Shown piece after piece: positions 37,960 to 49,194 of a stretch of DNA of 64,000 nucleotides (position 1 is its first letter; each line of letters begins with the position of its first letter). The notes under the pieces are model-generated. The model was not told the DNA's origin, did no database searches, and worked only from the letters and a program-made list of their open reading frames with translations. The translations under genes were made by a program, and so were the position numbers. The stretch spans positions 124,001 through 188,000 of the forward strand of contig NW_019775415.1 of NCBI RefSeq assembly GCF_001039355.2, given 5' to 3'. This stretch comes from Lingula anatina (lineage: Eukaryota; Brachiopoda; Lingulata; Lingulida; Lingulidae).

Positions 37960-40555
37960 ATGTATACTGCCCGTAATACCCTTTTCGTACGGCGTCTGAG
38001 CTGAGATATACGGTGGCCGTGCCAAATAGCACGGAATCGTACTGATTAAAGGCCATGTAATGTAGACATACATGTACTCGGCGTACTCCGTAGCTCCTTA
38101 CGGTTTCAAAAATAATCGTGCGGACAATTTCATCGCACGGCGCCCGTGTAAATGTAATCTAGGCTATAGATCAGTGTAAAAAAACAACACTGACAATCAT
38201 GACAACGTTGTCTTCCGCCACTGCTCTCAAGATCAGGTTTTTTTATTTATCTACGGCGGAGCTAAGTGGGACGTTCAGTCGTAGATCCATCCCCCTTCTT
38301 TTTTTTCTTCTTATGGCCTTTTGCAAATGAACATTTCTGCGGCTATTCCATTCAGCCCTTGTGCTGTTGCATTAACGTTTACATTTCATCAATATTCAAA
38401 AACATTTCATGCACCACGTTACAGCTGATTAATTAAACGTTTACATTAGCATGAGTAATTGACTGAAAACATTCCATTAATTTTTTTGTAAAATGTCTTA
38501 CAAAAACTTAACTTTATTAAGTCCCTTTTGTGCGTCGTGTATTCAACATGAAACATACATTGATTAACAATTATTAGCTGAAGCAGAAAAAAACAAAAAT
38601 ATATATATGATAATCAAAAGAGCAAAACTTTTTCGTCAACCAAAGTCATACTCCGATGGCAGTGTTGGCCGTTCGGTAGAATCTACATTAGTAAAATGAT
38701 GAATTGACGAGTCATTTAGTTGCACTTAAAAACAAGCATTTGGAAATTGGCGTAATCAAAACTCAATTTGCACGGTAAATGTTGTTAAAATCAGACAATT
38801 TGCAAACGTTGTATCGATAGAAAAAAATGTGTGAAAATGGCGACAACAGACTGCCTTTGATATTGACGCATCTGAGATGAGATCAGTACGGGTGCATGCA
38901 GCATTGTAGTGCGTCTTTCACTCTGTCACAACAAACACAATGAGATTGAAAACACCAAAACAGCTACTGGAGGTTTTGGTACATGATCATAATTTTTTTA
39001 AGTTTGCCCATTGGCAGAGAGGCAATGAGAGGCACGTGAGGTCAATTATTAAAGTGAGTTGACTAGGAAGTCATCCATCTGGTGTCCCCATGACCACTGC
39101 ATGATCTTAAGATGTCATCGATAATTTTTCAGTGGGTCTTTTCTGACACGTTTAAAATTGAAATAATTAAACTTAGTGCTTCGGTCGCTGTCGGTGTTGG
39201 CCAATTATCCAAGCCTCGGGCTGAACCTAGCAAAGAAGTGACCTTAGCCAAAGTCAATAGTTTATAGAAAACTAGCTCAGATCGCGTTGACTAATTAAGC
39301 CCCCTTTCAACTGGACGGCGTCGGACCCGTATGAGAGTAAAAAAATAATACTTTACGTGACAACAACTGGTCGATTATTGAGCGTTCATTTTGCAACCAA
39401 AGTGACACTTGTGCCTCCTTTCTACGACCACAGCGATGCCAGTTTCATGGTCGCACAAATGACGCAGAAAAGACGCCGTCCAGTGTAAAGGGGTTTAAGC
39501 AACTAAGAAATAAAGAACGGCCTATGGATCGTAGGCATGTGAACAGTTTGGGATACGTTATTTTATTGATAATCAAGCGAAAGGTGTTAACATTTTCAAA
39601 GAAACCTTTTTTATATAAAGTTTTAACTCCCATTGTGTGCCTTTGAGATGAAACTATATACTGGTTGGGCCTTCATTATAAAGGGCATTCATAGTTCAGT
39701 GTTAGTTACATGCATTTTGTAACCTGAAGACACATACTCGTCTTTCTTAAAAGAAAAGACAAATTTTCCTTATATGGACAAACCCCGCCTATAATTGACC
39801 ACGTGACCGTCATTTATTATTGTTACAGCAACAGGTAAACCTGTGTTAGTGCCCCAGCATTAGTTTTATTCGGTGTCAATACAGAGCACTAAAAATAAAA
39901 GAAAGGGGACTTGACAGTTTTACCAGACAGGGGGCAGCACCTGTCTTACTAAGTTGGCCAAGCTGTCAGTCCTAAAACAAGATAGGAACTTTTCGTGTGC
40001 ATTATTTGGCTAATTAATTTAAATTAATTTTGTTAAGGATCTCAGGAGGAAGCTTGGCACATGTTAGCACCATTTAGAGTGGTAACTTCCAGTTTGAATT
40101 AATCAAGTAGACATAAACTTAATCTGGCGAATGTACCTTTTCAACTTCTATTAATTTCAGTCCTAAGAAATCAGTGGTTGTTTAAATCATATATACCGCC
40201 AATTTTGTTAATCTGGGATACTTTTTTGAACACAAAACAGATCTAAAAGGTGGTAACGACTATCAGAAAATGTTATCTGTTTTGTTTTATTTGTTTGTTT
40301 TTATCTTTATTTTACCGTTTCTAGTCAGATTTTTGTAAAAGTGATGATCACCTAGGAGAAATAAATTCATCTTCGCATTATGAATATAAAGTTATACCTA
40401 GCTACTTGGGATATTTTTTAGAATACAGCGTCTTTGTCTTTGGCAGTCATATACGAGAAATAAGATAATTTTAAATGATACTTAATCTTTGAAAATAACA
40501 AAGTTCACTACACATCATCAATTTCAGTCGAAAAAGTTCTGTAAGCGGTGGTTCC
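37960..40555. repeat. Large direct duplication, copy B (~2.60 kb)
   Basis: Second copy of 34731-37310, offset by about 3.23 kb. It begins immediately after a single N, inside the foldback element. It carries an extra block at about 38116-38210 with the element's right terminus, followed by a small hairpin (TCAGTGT, A-rich loop, ACACTGA at 38170-38194). The level of divergence looks allelic, not that of an old duplication; I did not compute it. Confidence 0.92.
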
Positions 40556-42167
40556 AGCTGAGACTGATAAGAGCCAGACTCCGAGTCCATATCGTTAGTA
40601 CAGTATATCGCCAGACAATACTGCCATGAAAGGAGAGACAGTTCTCCAGTTATCATTCGTCAGACAAGCAGTGTGTTGTACAAACTTGATGATTTGCTTT
40701 ACTTTAGATTTAAGCTGATCCCTAGGGAGCGGTGAAGGAATATGATAGACGATTCAACCCCAAGGCGTCCTTTGTACTGTATGCTAGCATGTATCGGGGG
40801 AACAGATATACACCCCCAAAGTCTATGAAATAAGATACGTGAATCACATACACAGACAATGAAAAGACCAGCTGATTAATTAATGTGTATTTCCGAAGCC
40901 ATTAAACAACTCAGTGACAGCAAACAGACGCACTGGTGTAAGTGCATGATTGAATCCTCGTCAGCTTCGCAACTCCAGAGAATAATAATATCACTTTTTT
41001 AGCGTTAACTGTCTTGAAATCATGTTGATTACGCAAAATTACATTACGTACAAATAACTTTGAGGCAATAATGGAAAATAGATATTTTCGCAGAGATAGT
41101 TATAATTGTTGATTTATTAATTTTCTTTTAGTCAATCTATTAATAAATAACTTCAATAATCAATGATATTGGGTATTAGGCTAATTAATTCCTTAATGGA
41201 TTGTCAGGTAGAATTACATAATTGAGTTATATCAATTAATCAATAAAAATTATCATAATGAGAATTGCGCTGCCTTGGCTGATGTCTGCGCTATCTGAGT
41301 GTTTTTTTCTTTTTTTTTCTTCTTTTTTTTATTTTTAGTCATGATAGTGGCTTCTCATGCCCAAGTTGAATATACCTATTTTGGATTCAAATCGTGCATT
41401 TTAAGAGATTAAGATTTTTACCTGTCATTAACCTATCTATCAAAACCTCTTAGGGTCAAGTATCAGTGTTTTGAATATAGATAACAGTATAGTTCCAATG
41501 GAAGTTGAATAGAAAACAAATGATACAAGTCTGTCGCCATTTTATGGTCATATTTGGATCTTGGCCAGTTCTTTCCATTTCTTCTGTACTTTTTCATAGA
41601 TAAAGGCTTCGTATGTAATTATGAAATAGAGATGTGTCCACGTGAACGGTCCTGATATTCGGACAGTCGCTGTAATTCTGTGTGTGTTATTTTTTAGGAG
41701 AAGCAATTTCTATTTTCTTCTTGGCACCTCGATATCCATGTTATTGAATCAGCATAAACATTATTAGTTCAGCGTGTAGGCCTATATGATTACATAAATA
41801 ATATCTTGTGGACACAAATATATTGATACTTCTGTGTGTCACTGCCAGGTGACACTCTTGTTCAAGGAAGTAGAGGTTAGAGATCCCTGCGAGCAGCAAA
41901 ACTGATTTCGAGCTAAAGTAAAATTTAAGATTTTCCTCAAAAAAGCCTAATCCCAAAGATCAGACGCAGTTCCACGCCTTGGTCATACTGGATAATCTGT
42001 AATATCTGTCAATATACCCACCTCTACCCAACAACTCGAATGCCCTTTTAACTCCGGGATGATACGACACGTCGCCTCCTGCTTAGTCTAAAGTTAGTCT
42101 GAAATAGACTTAATTGAATCGGTGCTGAGCCTGCCCTTTAGCCTATGTTCATCATTTACATAATAAG
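40556..42167. other. Intergenic, nothing recognised
   Basis: AT-rich DNA with a T-rich stretch (about 41300-41337). No convincing ORF, splice-linked exon or element terminus is seen before the Tc1-like element. Confidence 0.5.
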
Positions 42168-42169
42168 TA

Positions 42170-43526
42170 CAGAGGGGAGACAAAAGTATTGCAACGCCTG
42201 TGTAAATAGTGCTCTATGTGGCATGGGGGGACCCGTTAGTTCAACGTGTTTTTCAGTTTATTGCTCGCTTTACCATTGATGAATTTTCATCCATCCATGT
42301 GTACTATAAAAAGTGCCTCCGAAGGTAAAAGGTCCTTCTAGCTGTCATACTGCCACCATGGGGAAGGTACGGGAGCTCACAAATGAAGGAAGAAATTAAA
42401 TAGTTTCTCTGAGGGAGGAGGGTGTAAATGTTACCCAGATAGCTGCCAGATTTGGTATTTCTCGTCAGACTGTGTATAGAGTTTGCAGAAGGATGGAGGA
42501 CACTGATGATGCCCATAAGCTGCACCGAAGTGGGCCTTTTTATACTGTCAAGGCTTAGGAGGTTTGAGTCGTGCAGGAAATTAGCGTTGCAGTGGTCGTG
42601 CAGTTTGCAAGTCGGGGTTAGCAAAAAAACTGTAAAAAGAAGGTTCCATGCTTCAGGTATTCACAGAAGGATTGCCAGGAGGAATCCGCTCATCTCCTTG
42701 GTACCACAGACGCAGAAGAGTGACATGGGCTGCAAGAACCATTGCCTGGACAGTGGGTCAGAATTGGCGCCATTTTTTTTTTTTTATTTTGTGATGAGTC
42801 CATATTCTCAGCTAACAACGTGGGAGGACAAGTGAGGGTATGGAGAACATCATCCACTTGTCATATGCCAAAGAATATGCATTTCCTTACTAGACAGTCC
42901 TCTTCAATAATGGTGTGGGTGTGGATTGGTTTCTACGGTATAGGTGAGCTGGTGTTGATAAATGGAAACCTGAATCACGAGCGATACATTGAAATTCTCG
43001 AACAGCACCTTTTAGCATCGGTAGAAAACATCTTTGGGGACAGGAACCATCCGTTTGTATTTCAAGATGATACCGCTACACCACTTAGGGCCAGGGTAGT
43101 GCAAGAGAGGCTTTACCAGCATGGTATCAACAGGGTGGACTGGCCTGCCCAATCACCAGACGCAAACCCCATTGAAAACCTATGGCAAGATATTGGAAAT
43201 CAAGTGGCAAAGGATCGCCCCTTTACCATAAACGCTTTAATCCAAAATGTCTTCAGACCCTGGGCCAACATAGCCCCAAGAAGATTCATGAACTTTTTCT
43301 GTCTATGCCTTGAAGGATGGTGGCCATATTGAGATCACGTGGCTATCCTACAAAATATTAATTCTGACACATTAGCATGTAAGGGCAACGCATTGTTCTG
43401 TAAACCTAAAATAAAGATACTCACTTGACACAATCAGTTTTCAATAAAATAACAATTGAAAGACTGACAAATCCATCTGTTGTCCCCCTTAAAGAAAAAT
43501 GGTGCAATACTTTTGACACCCCCCTG
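42170..43526 (+). mobile_element. Tc1/mariner-type DNA transposon, decayed, 1357 bp
   Basis: Both ends are present. The left end reads CAGAGGGGAGACAAAAGTAT and the right end, reverse complemented, CAGGGGGGTGTCAAAAGTAT; each continues TGCA and each is flanked by TA (42168-42169 and 43527-43528). This is the classical TA target duplication of the superfamily. The interior holds one transposase gene on the plus strand. Frameshifts and stops make the copy non-autonomous. Its size and single-gene layout match full-length Tc1-like elements. Confidence 0.92.
42358..43332 (+). pseudogene. Tc1-like transposase, inactivated
   Basis: An ATG in an excellent context (GCCACCATG, 42358) starts a frame that meets a TAA after 13 codons. 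The same frame continues with a helix-turn-helix of Tc1 type (VTQIAARFGISRQTVYRV, about 42430-42485) and further stops near 42555. After frame changes, the catalytic half is open from about 42742 to 43332. It shows FQDD (second catalytic Asp), then WPAQSPDANPIENLW (third catalytic Glu), the hallmark DDE signature. By my count 35 residues separate that Asp and Glu if the first Asp of FQDD is used, close to the DD34E spacing of Tc1. The first catalytic Asp should lie in the poly-T-rich segment near 42770-42800 (FCDES). The enzyme would cut and join element ends at TA sites. Confidence 0.88.
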
Positions 43527-43528
43527 TA

Positions 43529-46293
43529 GATGTTTCTCAATAAATAATAAAGGAACTTATACGTTAATCACTTATAAATTAGCGAGCTACGTTTTGTTAT
43601 TATAACACCAAACGTCTGAGTAATTTAAATCGAGTTTTGTGTCGTTTTCTTCATAATTGTCCATTGTAATTGTAATGCTTTATTCGTGTATAAGCCTTGT
43701 AGCCAACAAAATTTTGCGTTGTTTGCTGCATAAAAATAACCGAAGTGTCCACAGAAATTATCAAAATCGCCTTAGTCTTTATATTTCTCTGAAAAAGTAT
43801 ATGGTGTCTTTCTTTGGAAGTTGGCGTTGATTGAATTGAAAATCGGCTCGTGCTGCGTAGTGTCAGTTTGCATTTCTTTCATTTGCTGAATTACCAAGAC
43901 AATCGAATAATCATGTATATGTGTACCACTGAAGTAAATTTCACATCCAAGTTCGGTAGTTTTGCAAGTAAAGTTAAGGCAATGCGCGTGCCTTGAAACA
44001 TTTTCAAGAACCTTGTCTGTCATATGGAAGAGTGCCGAGTTCAAGGCGCTTTATCCCCTTTCAAGAAAATTAAGTAATTTCAAAATCTTGTTTTTATGAC
44101 CACATACTACTATCACTTACACCTCCGTTCACAAAATGGCAATAAATTACCTTTCTTATGTTACGGAGGGATGCGCGCATCAAATGGATAAACAAAATCT
44201 TGTCAAGATCCGATCAGAACCATGATCAATTATCTGCCAACTATAGCCCAAAGGAATTCATTGGGGGGAAATGCGAAGGAGATTACTAATGTAGATATCA
44301 TAAAACGACAATTTTGTAAACCAAGACAACATCTTGTTTGGTTGAGACTGTCGGCTCGGAGTGTGTTTGAACTAAAGGGACAAGGTACGCTAAGATTTCA
44401 CAACACGCCTTTTGAGACTTCCGTAGACCTCTGATCCTAAAGAAAATCTAGTCGACTGACAGATGCTGTCCAGCTTAATCGTAAGTTTTCAAGTGTCATA
44501 AAAACTAGGTATTTAGAACAAGAATGTGCTTTTCAGTCGTTTTTCACACGAGCTGTTACCGCAGCCTTGCTTCAACTATGTACTAACGTGGAGGTAAAAA
44601 GTTTCGAATGACTAGTCGGCTTTTTAAAGTCCAAGTTGGCAAATTCCATGACAGTGCAATAATGAGAACACACGTACCTACTGAGTGATGTCGTTAAGTT
44701 GATAGCGGAAATAGCTAGTATTGTACAGTTAATGATTGAAGACGGTGTTATACTTGATTTTTAAACCAATTAATTCTTTCCTAACTTTGTTTAGAGAAAA
44801 GTCATGCTTCTGTTCTCGCCGAGGTGTTTTTATGTTCAAAAACGAATCGAAGATGATTTCACACTGTGAGGAACATTTGGAAAAGAACGCAGACTTAGCT
44901 ATAGGTCTTTCAGTAACACAGATTGAGAGAGGGGATTCAAAGCTAAGACATTCATGGCAACTTTAAAATATGACCACACCGAATCAAATCTTTAACAGAA
45001 GTGATGATAATTGTGGTTAATGAAGGCAAATAATCACGTACAGTAAAAAGAGCAACCATTACACTTAAATCTCAATCCCATAATGGCAAGGATTAAGTGA
45101 TTAATGACAAATTCAAAAGAACATAAGCATTTATCAATAGTTAGAATGTGATTCCGTGGAAACGGCATGTAGTAGCCAAATTATGAGGCATTAATGAAGG
45201 CACCATGATTACTTGTCCAACAAACACATACCATCCAAAAAAATCCTGATTCTATAGTAAACAATCTTTAAATGATGCGTATAAACAAATGATCTAACGA
45301 TATGTGTATGAAATCATGTATTTCAGATTTAAGAATCGCTGAATTAGGTTTCCTGTCAATAACCTAATGGATAATTTGGCCATCAGCATTCTCCAACGAC
45401 TCCTTAGTTATGTGGCTGATTCCGCTGAGGATTGGCGCTCATTTGCGTGGGTTGGCATTGTTGTTAGAACAAGGGAAAACTGTGCGCCGTGCATCCCAAT
45501 CGTGGGTTTTAAGCACTTTATGTGTGGAGGGGAAAGTGTTTTCTCTTGGTGTATACCTTCCTCAACGCCATCCGGCTCAATAATGCCATTTATTCATCGA
45601 GATATCACACTAAATTGTTAAACGCTTTTCAATGTACATAAGCACATTGCTATATCGTTTAACACTCAGATTGTTCAAAGAGATGGCCATTTTTTGTGGT
45701 CTTAGGGTTGCTTGCATGGTTGCCTATGTAATGTGTTTGATCGTCCTTGCGCGTATGCTTTCTTTGTGAGCTATACTGCATGAAAACAATTGTTCCATAC
45801 CAAATGACCGCAGTACGTCTTCCTTCCGCTAGCCAATCACTCGGAAGAAAATAAACCGTCGTCTTGTCAGAATCAATTGCGAGCGGCTTTGAAAAACGTG
45901 AGCGTTTTCAGAAGTCTCGGAAAAGGAATTTCACTAGTTAAAATGTCAGGCTGCCAGCCTGTGTTTGCTGTTTAGTGGGCGACGTATAAATCCTGGCGTA
46001 CCTGACTCGACCGACCAGACCAATCGGTGCTTGGACTCTTGAAGGAGGTTTTCGTGCAGATCCCCGAGAACAATACAATGGACAGCACAATGGGTTACAC
46101 TTCATCTGAGCTTACAGGTTCTAATGATCGTTAATATCAGTTGCATTCTTTCATTATCATAACTGATATGTTTATCGTATTAGACATTTAATGACAATTT
46201 CAAATATCGTTTCAAGGCATAAACCTAACTGACAATAATCATAATTAAACTGGGCTGGACGACCACGCTTGAAATTGCGTGAGCGGCAGAGGG
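43529..46293. other. Intergenic upstream of the AKH-like gene
   Basis: No gene is recognised. An 84-codon ATG-started frame at 45367-45621, on the same strand as the AKH-like gene, has no signal peptide or known domain and is left as unsupported. Proximal promoter elements beyond the TATA box were not identified. Confidence 0.45.
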
Positions 46294-46300
46294 TATAAAG
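46294..46300 (+). promoter_or_regulatory. TATA box of the AKH-like gene
   Basis: TATAAAG lies 87-93 bases upstream of the start ATG, which would place transcription initiation near 46325 and leave a short 5' UTR of about 60 bases. TATA-driven promoters are common for strongly cell-type-restricted neuropeptide genes (known); use of this one is inferred. Confidence 0.5.
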
Positions 46301-46386
46301 TCTGGAGCCTTGACGACGAGCAAAAGTCACGTAAACCGTCAGTAACAGAATTAGTTTTTGAACACAGTACACAATATTCGTCAAGA

Positions 46387-48538
46387 ATGGTTACCAAACA
46401 CAATATGTTGTGGATATCAGTGACAGTGATAGTGATGGTGTTGCAAAATACAAATTGTCAATGGCACCAAACGCTCGGCTGGGGGGCGGCAGGAATGGTG
46501 GGGAAAAGGACGAATCCTTCCAGCATTTTCAGCCAAGACAGCCAAGATGACTCTCTCTGTGATGATCGAAGGAACAGCGAAGTTATGAAACTAATACGTG
46601 ACCTGTTGCAGGTAAGTGATCGTTGTTGGTCTTTTCTTTGTCGTTTAAGTGGGAGTTGTCACACAAGACTGTCATGCCGGGGATAGGATGACAGACTTGT
46701 GATGCGACAGCGCACTTCGCCAACACGAATTAACGCGCGATATACGGTTTTGGTGGAGAATTTTTTATGATATTCTTTTGTCAATTTTTCGGCAATCGTT
46801 TTCAAATCATGTAGCAAGTATGATGCAACCTATGTGCGACGGTATCGAGATTTGGCAAATAAAAACAAAATTGGCATAAGTGGCATTTTTTTCAATATTT
46901 GAATACATAGTTCTGGAAATGTCTATGAAATGTTGAAACAAAAACGCACGGACACGAAAACAAGGATTTCAAAGATTTCATGCAAAAGTCATAATTTAGA
47001 AAATTCAGAAAAGAAGTTTATTCATTTATTTATTTATTTGTTGTGCATGATGGCCTTGTGTTCTCAGGCATCTAATATACCAAGTGATGTAGGCCGACTC
47101 TTTTAACCCATGCAAGTGTTATTGTTTGCTCTATGTGCATCGCATCTTGGGAATTTTCATATTTTCACGCATATTTTACTTTAAAGGTAAAGGCACCTAC
47201 ACTAGCTTCGCTCAAAATTATTTAATTGGGGGCCTACCAAATGAAGCAAGATGAATCTTCATTGCCTTTCCACAGGCACACGCACAGACACGCACGAAAG
47301 TGATCACACCCTTTTGCACACACACTACTTCAATTCGAGTTATATTTTGGAATCATCCTTTTGAAGTCTTTGTCTCCAACTGAAGGATAAAAATGTCTAC
47401 ATAGAAGAGCTTGTGATTCCACTTGACCACTGATGTTGTTCATGTTGTCAGTGACATGTTTAAAGACGTCTTCAGCTTCACAAAGATCATAACTTTAAAC
47501 ACGTTTTACTTTCGTGACATATCAAGTAAGAGCATGATTGCTATTGATGATTGACTTTTGTGTTGCCGTCAACAGCACTGTTGTTTGTTAATACTTAGGT
47601 CATGTGCACCTTTAGAACCACTCTGTTTTTAATTACATTTGGATTTTAATTTAAATGAATATAAATATTTTCAAAAATATACCAAAGTAAGCTACATTTT
47701 GATTATTTACTTCATCGTTTCGCCCCCAGATTCCCCATGTTTAATGACGCTACTAAAACCCTATCTTATTACATAGGAATACCATTATTAAGGAAAAAGA
47801 TACATTTACCCCATGGGGCGATGCAGCTGTCACTGATGCTTGTTGTTTTACCACATAGGCAAGATACGTGTGTAACATGCTTTTCAGCATGCTTTCATCC
47901 AGAGGGCTATGTTAAAGTGTTAGATTGAATCTTATTTTAATCTTTTACGACCACAGATGGTGTAGCGGTTATAATGGTGTTGTCAAATGTGCGTCTGTGT
48001 TCATAATTGTCAGCATGAGAAACAGAATGCAAAACGGTTAGAATTCTGAACGTCAAAGAACATTGTTACTACATAATCGCTGATCTAAGTTCTCTTTATT
48101 TGAACTATTGGTCGCTGTGTGAGAGATATATAAAAGAGGATATTTTATGTTTTCGACTTGATTTTTATTGTTTTTAATCAGCAAAATTGTAGGTACATAA
48201 TTGAATATTAAGCTGCACGAAAAACCTCATTTCCGATATTTCGATTATCATAAACCCTGTCAGTACCCTTAAAGGTCTAGTTTTAGGATGAATAGATGGT
48301 GCCTGAGGGGCTTATTAAATAAACAAGTCTTGTTTTTAAACGTTGTTGTAAATATCTTATTTTAATGGGTCAATCTGATTTTTTTCATATTTATTTCTAT
48401 ATGCTCTATTTATCATATTACGTTAATTCCCTGATGCAAATAACAGTACTTGACTTTTTTGTTTAAAGCATATCAAGTCATTTCAAAGTGCTGAATACAC
48501 ACAAAAAATATCATCTTAGGTTATTCGCTGAAAGCAAG

Positions 48539-48586
<48 letters not shown>

Positions 48587-48934
48587 CACGAAAAATACCT
48601 TTCTTGCTTATTTTAATGTTTGTCTTTACAAAAGTGTTAAGTCCATTGGCTTTTTTCAATCATTCAGGCTGAGATCATGAGGACGGACTATTGTTATAAT
48701 AGAAAATTCGAGGAAAACAGAGTCCGGGGATTCACCAAACAAGGTATGTGGTTTGAATTAACCAAAGGCATGCACTGTAGTAGACCTAGTCTCCTTTTTG
48801 TATATTGGGGTGTGAGACGACTTTTGAAACTCTCATGTATGAAATTAAACTTAAGAGTATAAACTGTTAATTCTTATCATTTTCTAATCGGTCGGTTTTA
48901 TCGTCTTTCCATTTCAGATGCTCCACGGGTTTGA
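46387..48934 (+). CDS. AKH/GnRH-superfamily neurohormone precursor (three exons)
   Basis: Exons 46387-46611, 48668-48743 and 48918-48934 join in phases 0 and 1 into 105 codons plus TGA. Residues 1-24 form a signal peptide ending NTNC. The hormone follows directly: QWHQTLGWGAAGMV (25-38), then G-K-R for amidation and dibasic cleavage. N-terminal Gln would cyclise to pyroglutamate, giving a 14-residue amidated peptide. His3, Trp8 and Gly9 match the adipokinetic hormone frame. The C-terminal spacer has Cys58 and Cys84 around an amphipathic VMKLIRDLL helix, as in AKH precursors. From memory, an annelid AKH-type peptide shares the SLGWGSAG-like core. The lack of an aromatic residue at position 4 is unusual. 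Family members are secreted from neurons and signal through GnRH/AKH-type receptors in metabolism or reproduction. Corazonin or GnRH naming is possible; AKH-type is preferred. Confidence 0.85.
46612..48667 (+). other. Intron 1 of the AKH-like gene
   Basis: Bounded by CAG/GTAAGT (46609-46617) and CATTCAG/GCT (48661-48670). It holds a CA microsatellite (48543-48590) close to the acceptor and no recognisable nested gene. Its phase (0) falls between the spacer helix and the second cysteine, a position known for introns in this precursor family (recalled, not checked). Confidence 0.75.
48543..48590. repeat. (CA)n microsatellite
   Basis: About 22 CA units with CG interruptions at the right end, inside intron 1 about 75 bases from the acceptor. 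Length variation here could affect splicing (inference). Confidence 0.93.
48668..48743 (+). CDS. AKH-like gene, exon 2 (76 bases)
   Basis: Lies between CATTCAG and GTATGTGG. It codes 25 residues, beginning AEIMRTDYCYNRKF and ending FTKQ, plus one base of the next codon. The exon supplies the second precursor cysteine (Cys84). Confidence 0.8.
48918..48934 (+). CDS. AKH-like gene, exon 3 coding part
   Basis: After the acceptor TTTCCATTTCAG the phase-1 frame reads D-A-P-R-V and stops at TGA 48932-48934. The rest of the exon is 3' UTR. Only five residues come from this exon, so the splice pair is less certain than that of exon 2. Read-through from exon 2 into intron 2 would add unrelated residues. 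Confidence 0.68.
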
Positions 48935-49188
48935 AGGACCAAACTCTGTTTCGAGTGATACAGCGTCGGCAGCACCAGGCAGGCGCAGCCTTCAGCATAT
49001 GACAGTTAAATTGTCGGTGACTTCTTTTATTCAAACTGTTACTTATGGTTTCTGCTCAGACTTTGAAACCGGAAGGATGTTTTTAACCCAAAGATCATTT
49101 ATTGAGGTGGAAATTCCATTGGCCCACTGAAAATGTGCCGCAGTGTAAAACAAATTACGTTTTCCCGATAAAGAAACTCTTTAAACCA

Positions 49189-49194
49189 AATAAA
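49189..49194 (+). terminator. Poly(A) signal of the AKH-like gene
   Basis: AATAAA occurs 255 bases after the stop codon. A second AATAAA lies at 49363-49368. Either would end a transcript of reasonable length. Confidence 0.5.

Noticed and set aside
37764-38073. Poly-Gly open frames on the minus strand
   Set aside because: They are translations of the poly-C tract and of the N at the duplication junction.
45367-45621. 84-codon ATG-started frame upstream of the AKH-like gene
   Set aside because: No signal peptide, domain or promoter was seen and no transcript evidence is available. A vague F-box resemblance in the first 30 residues was too weak to keep.
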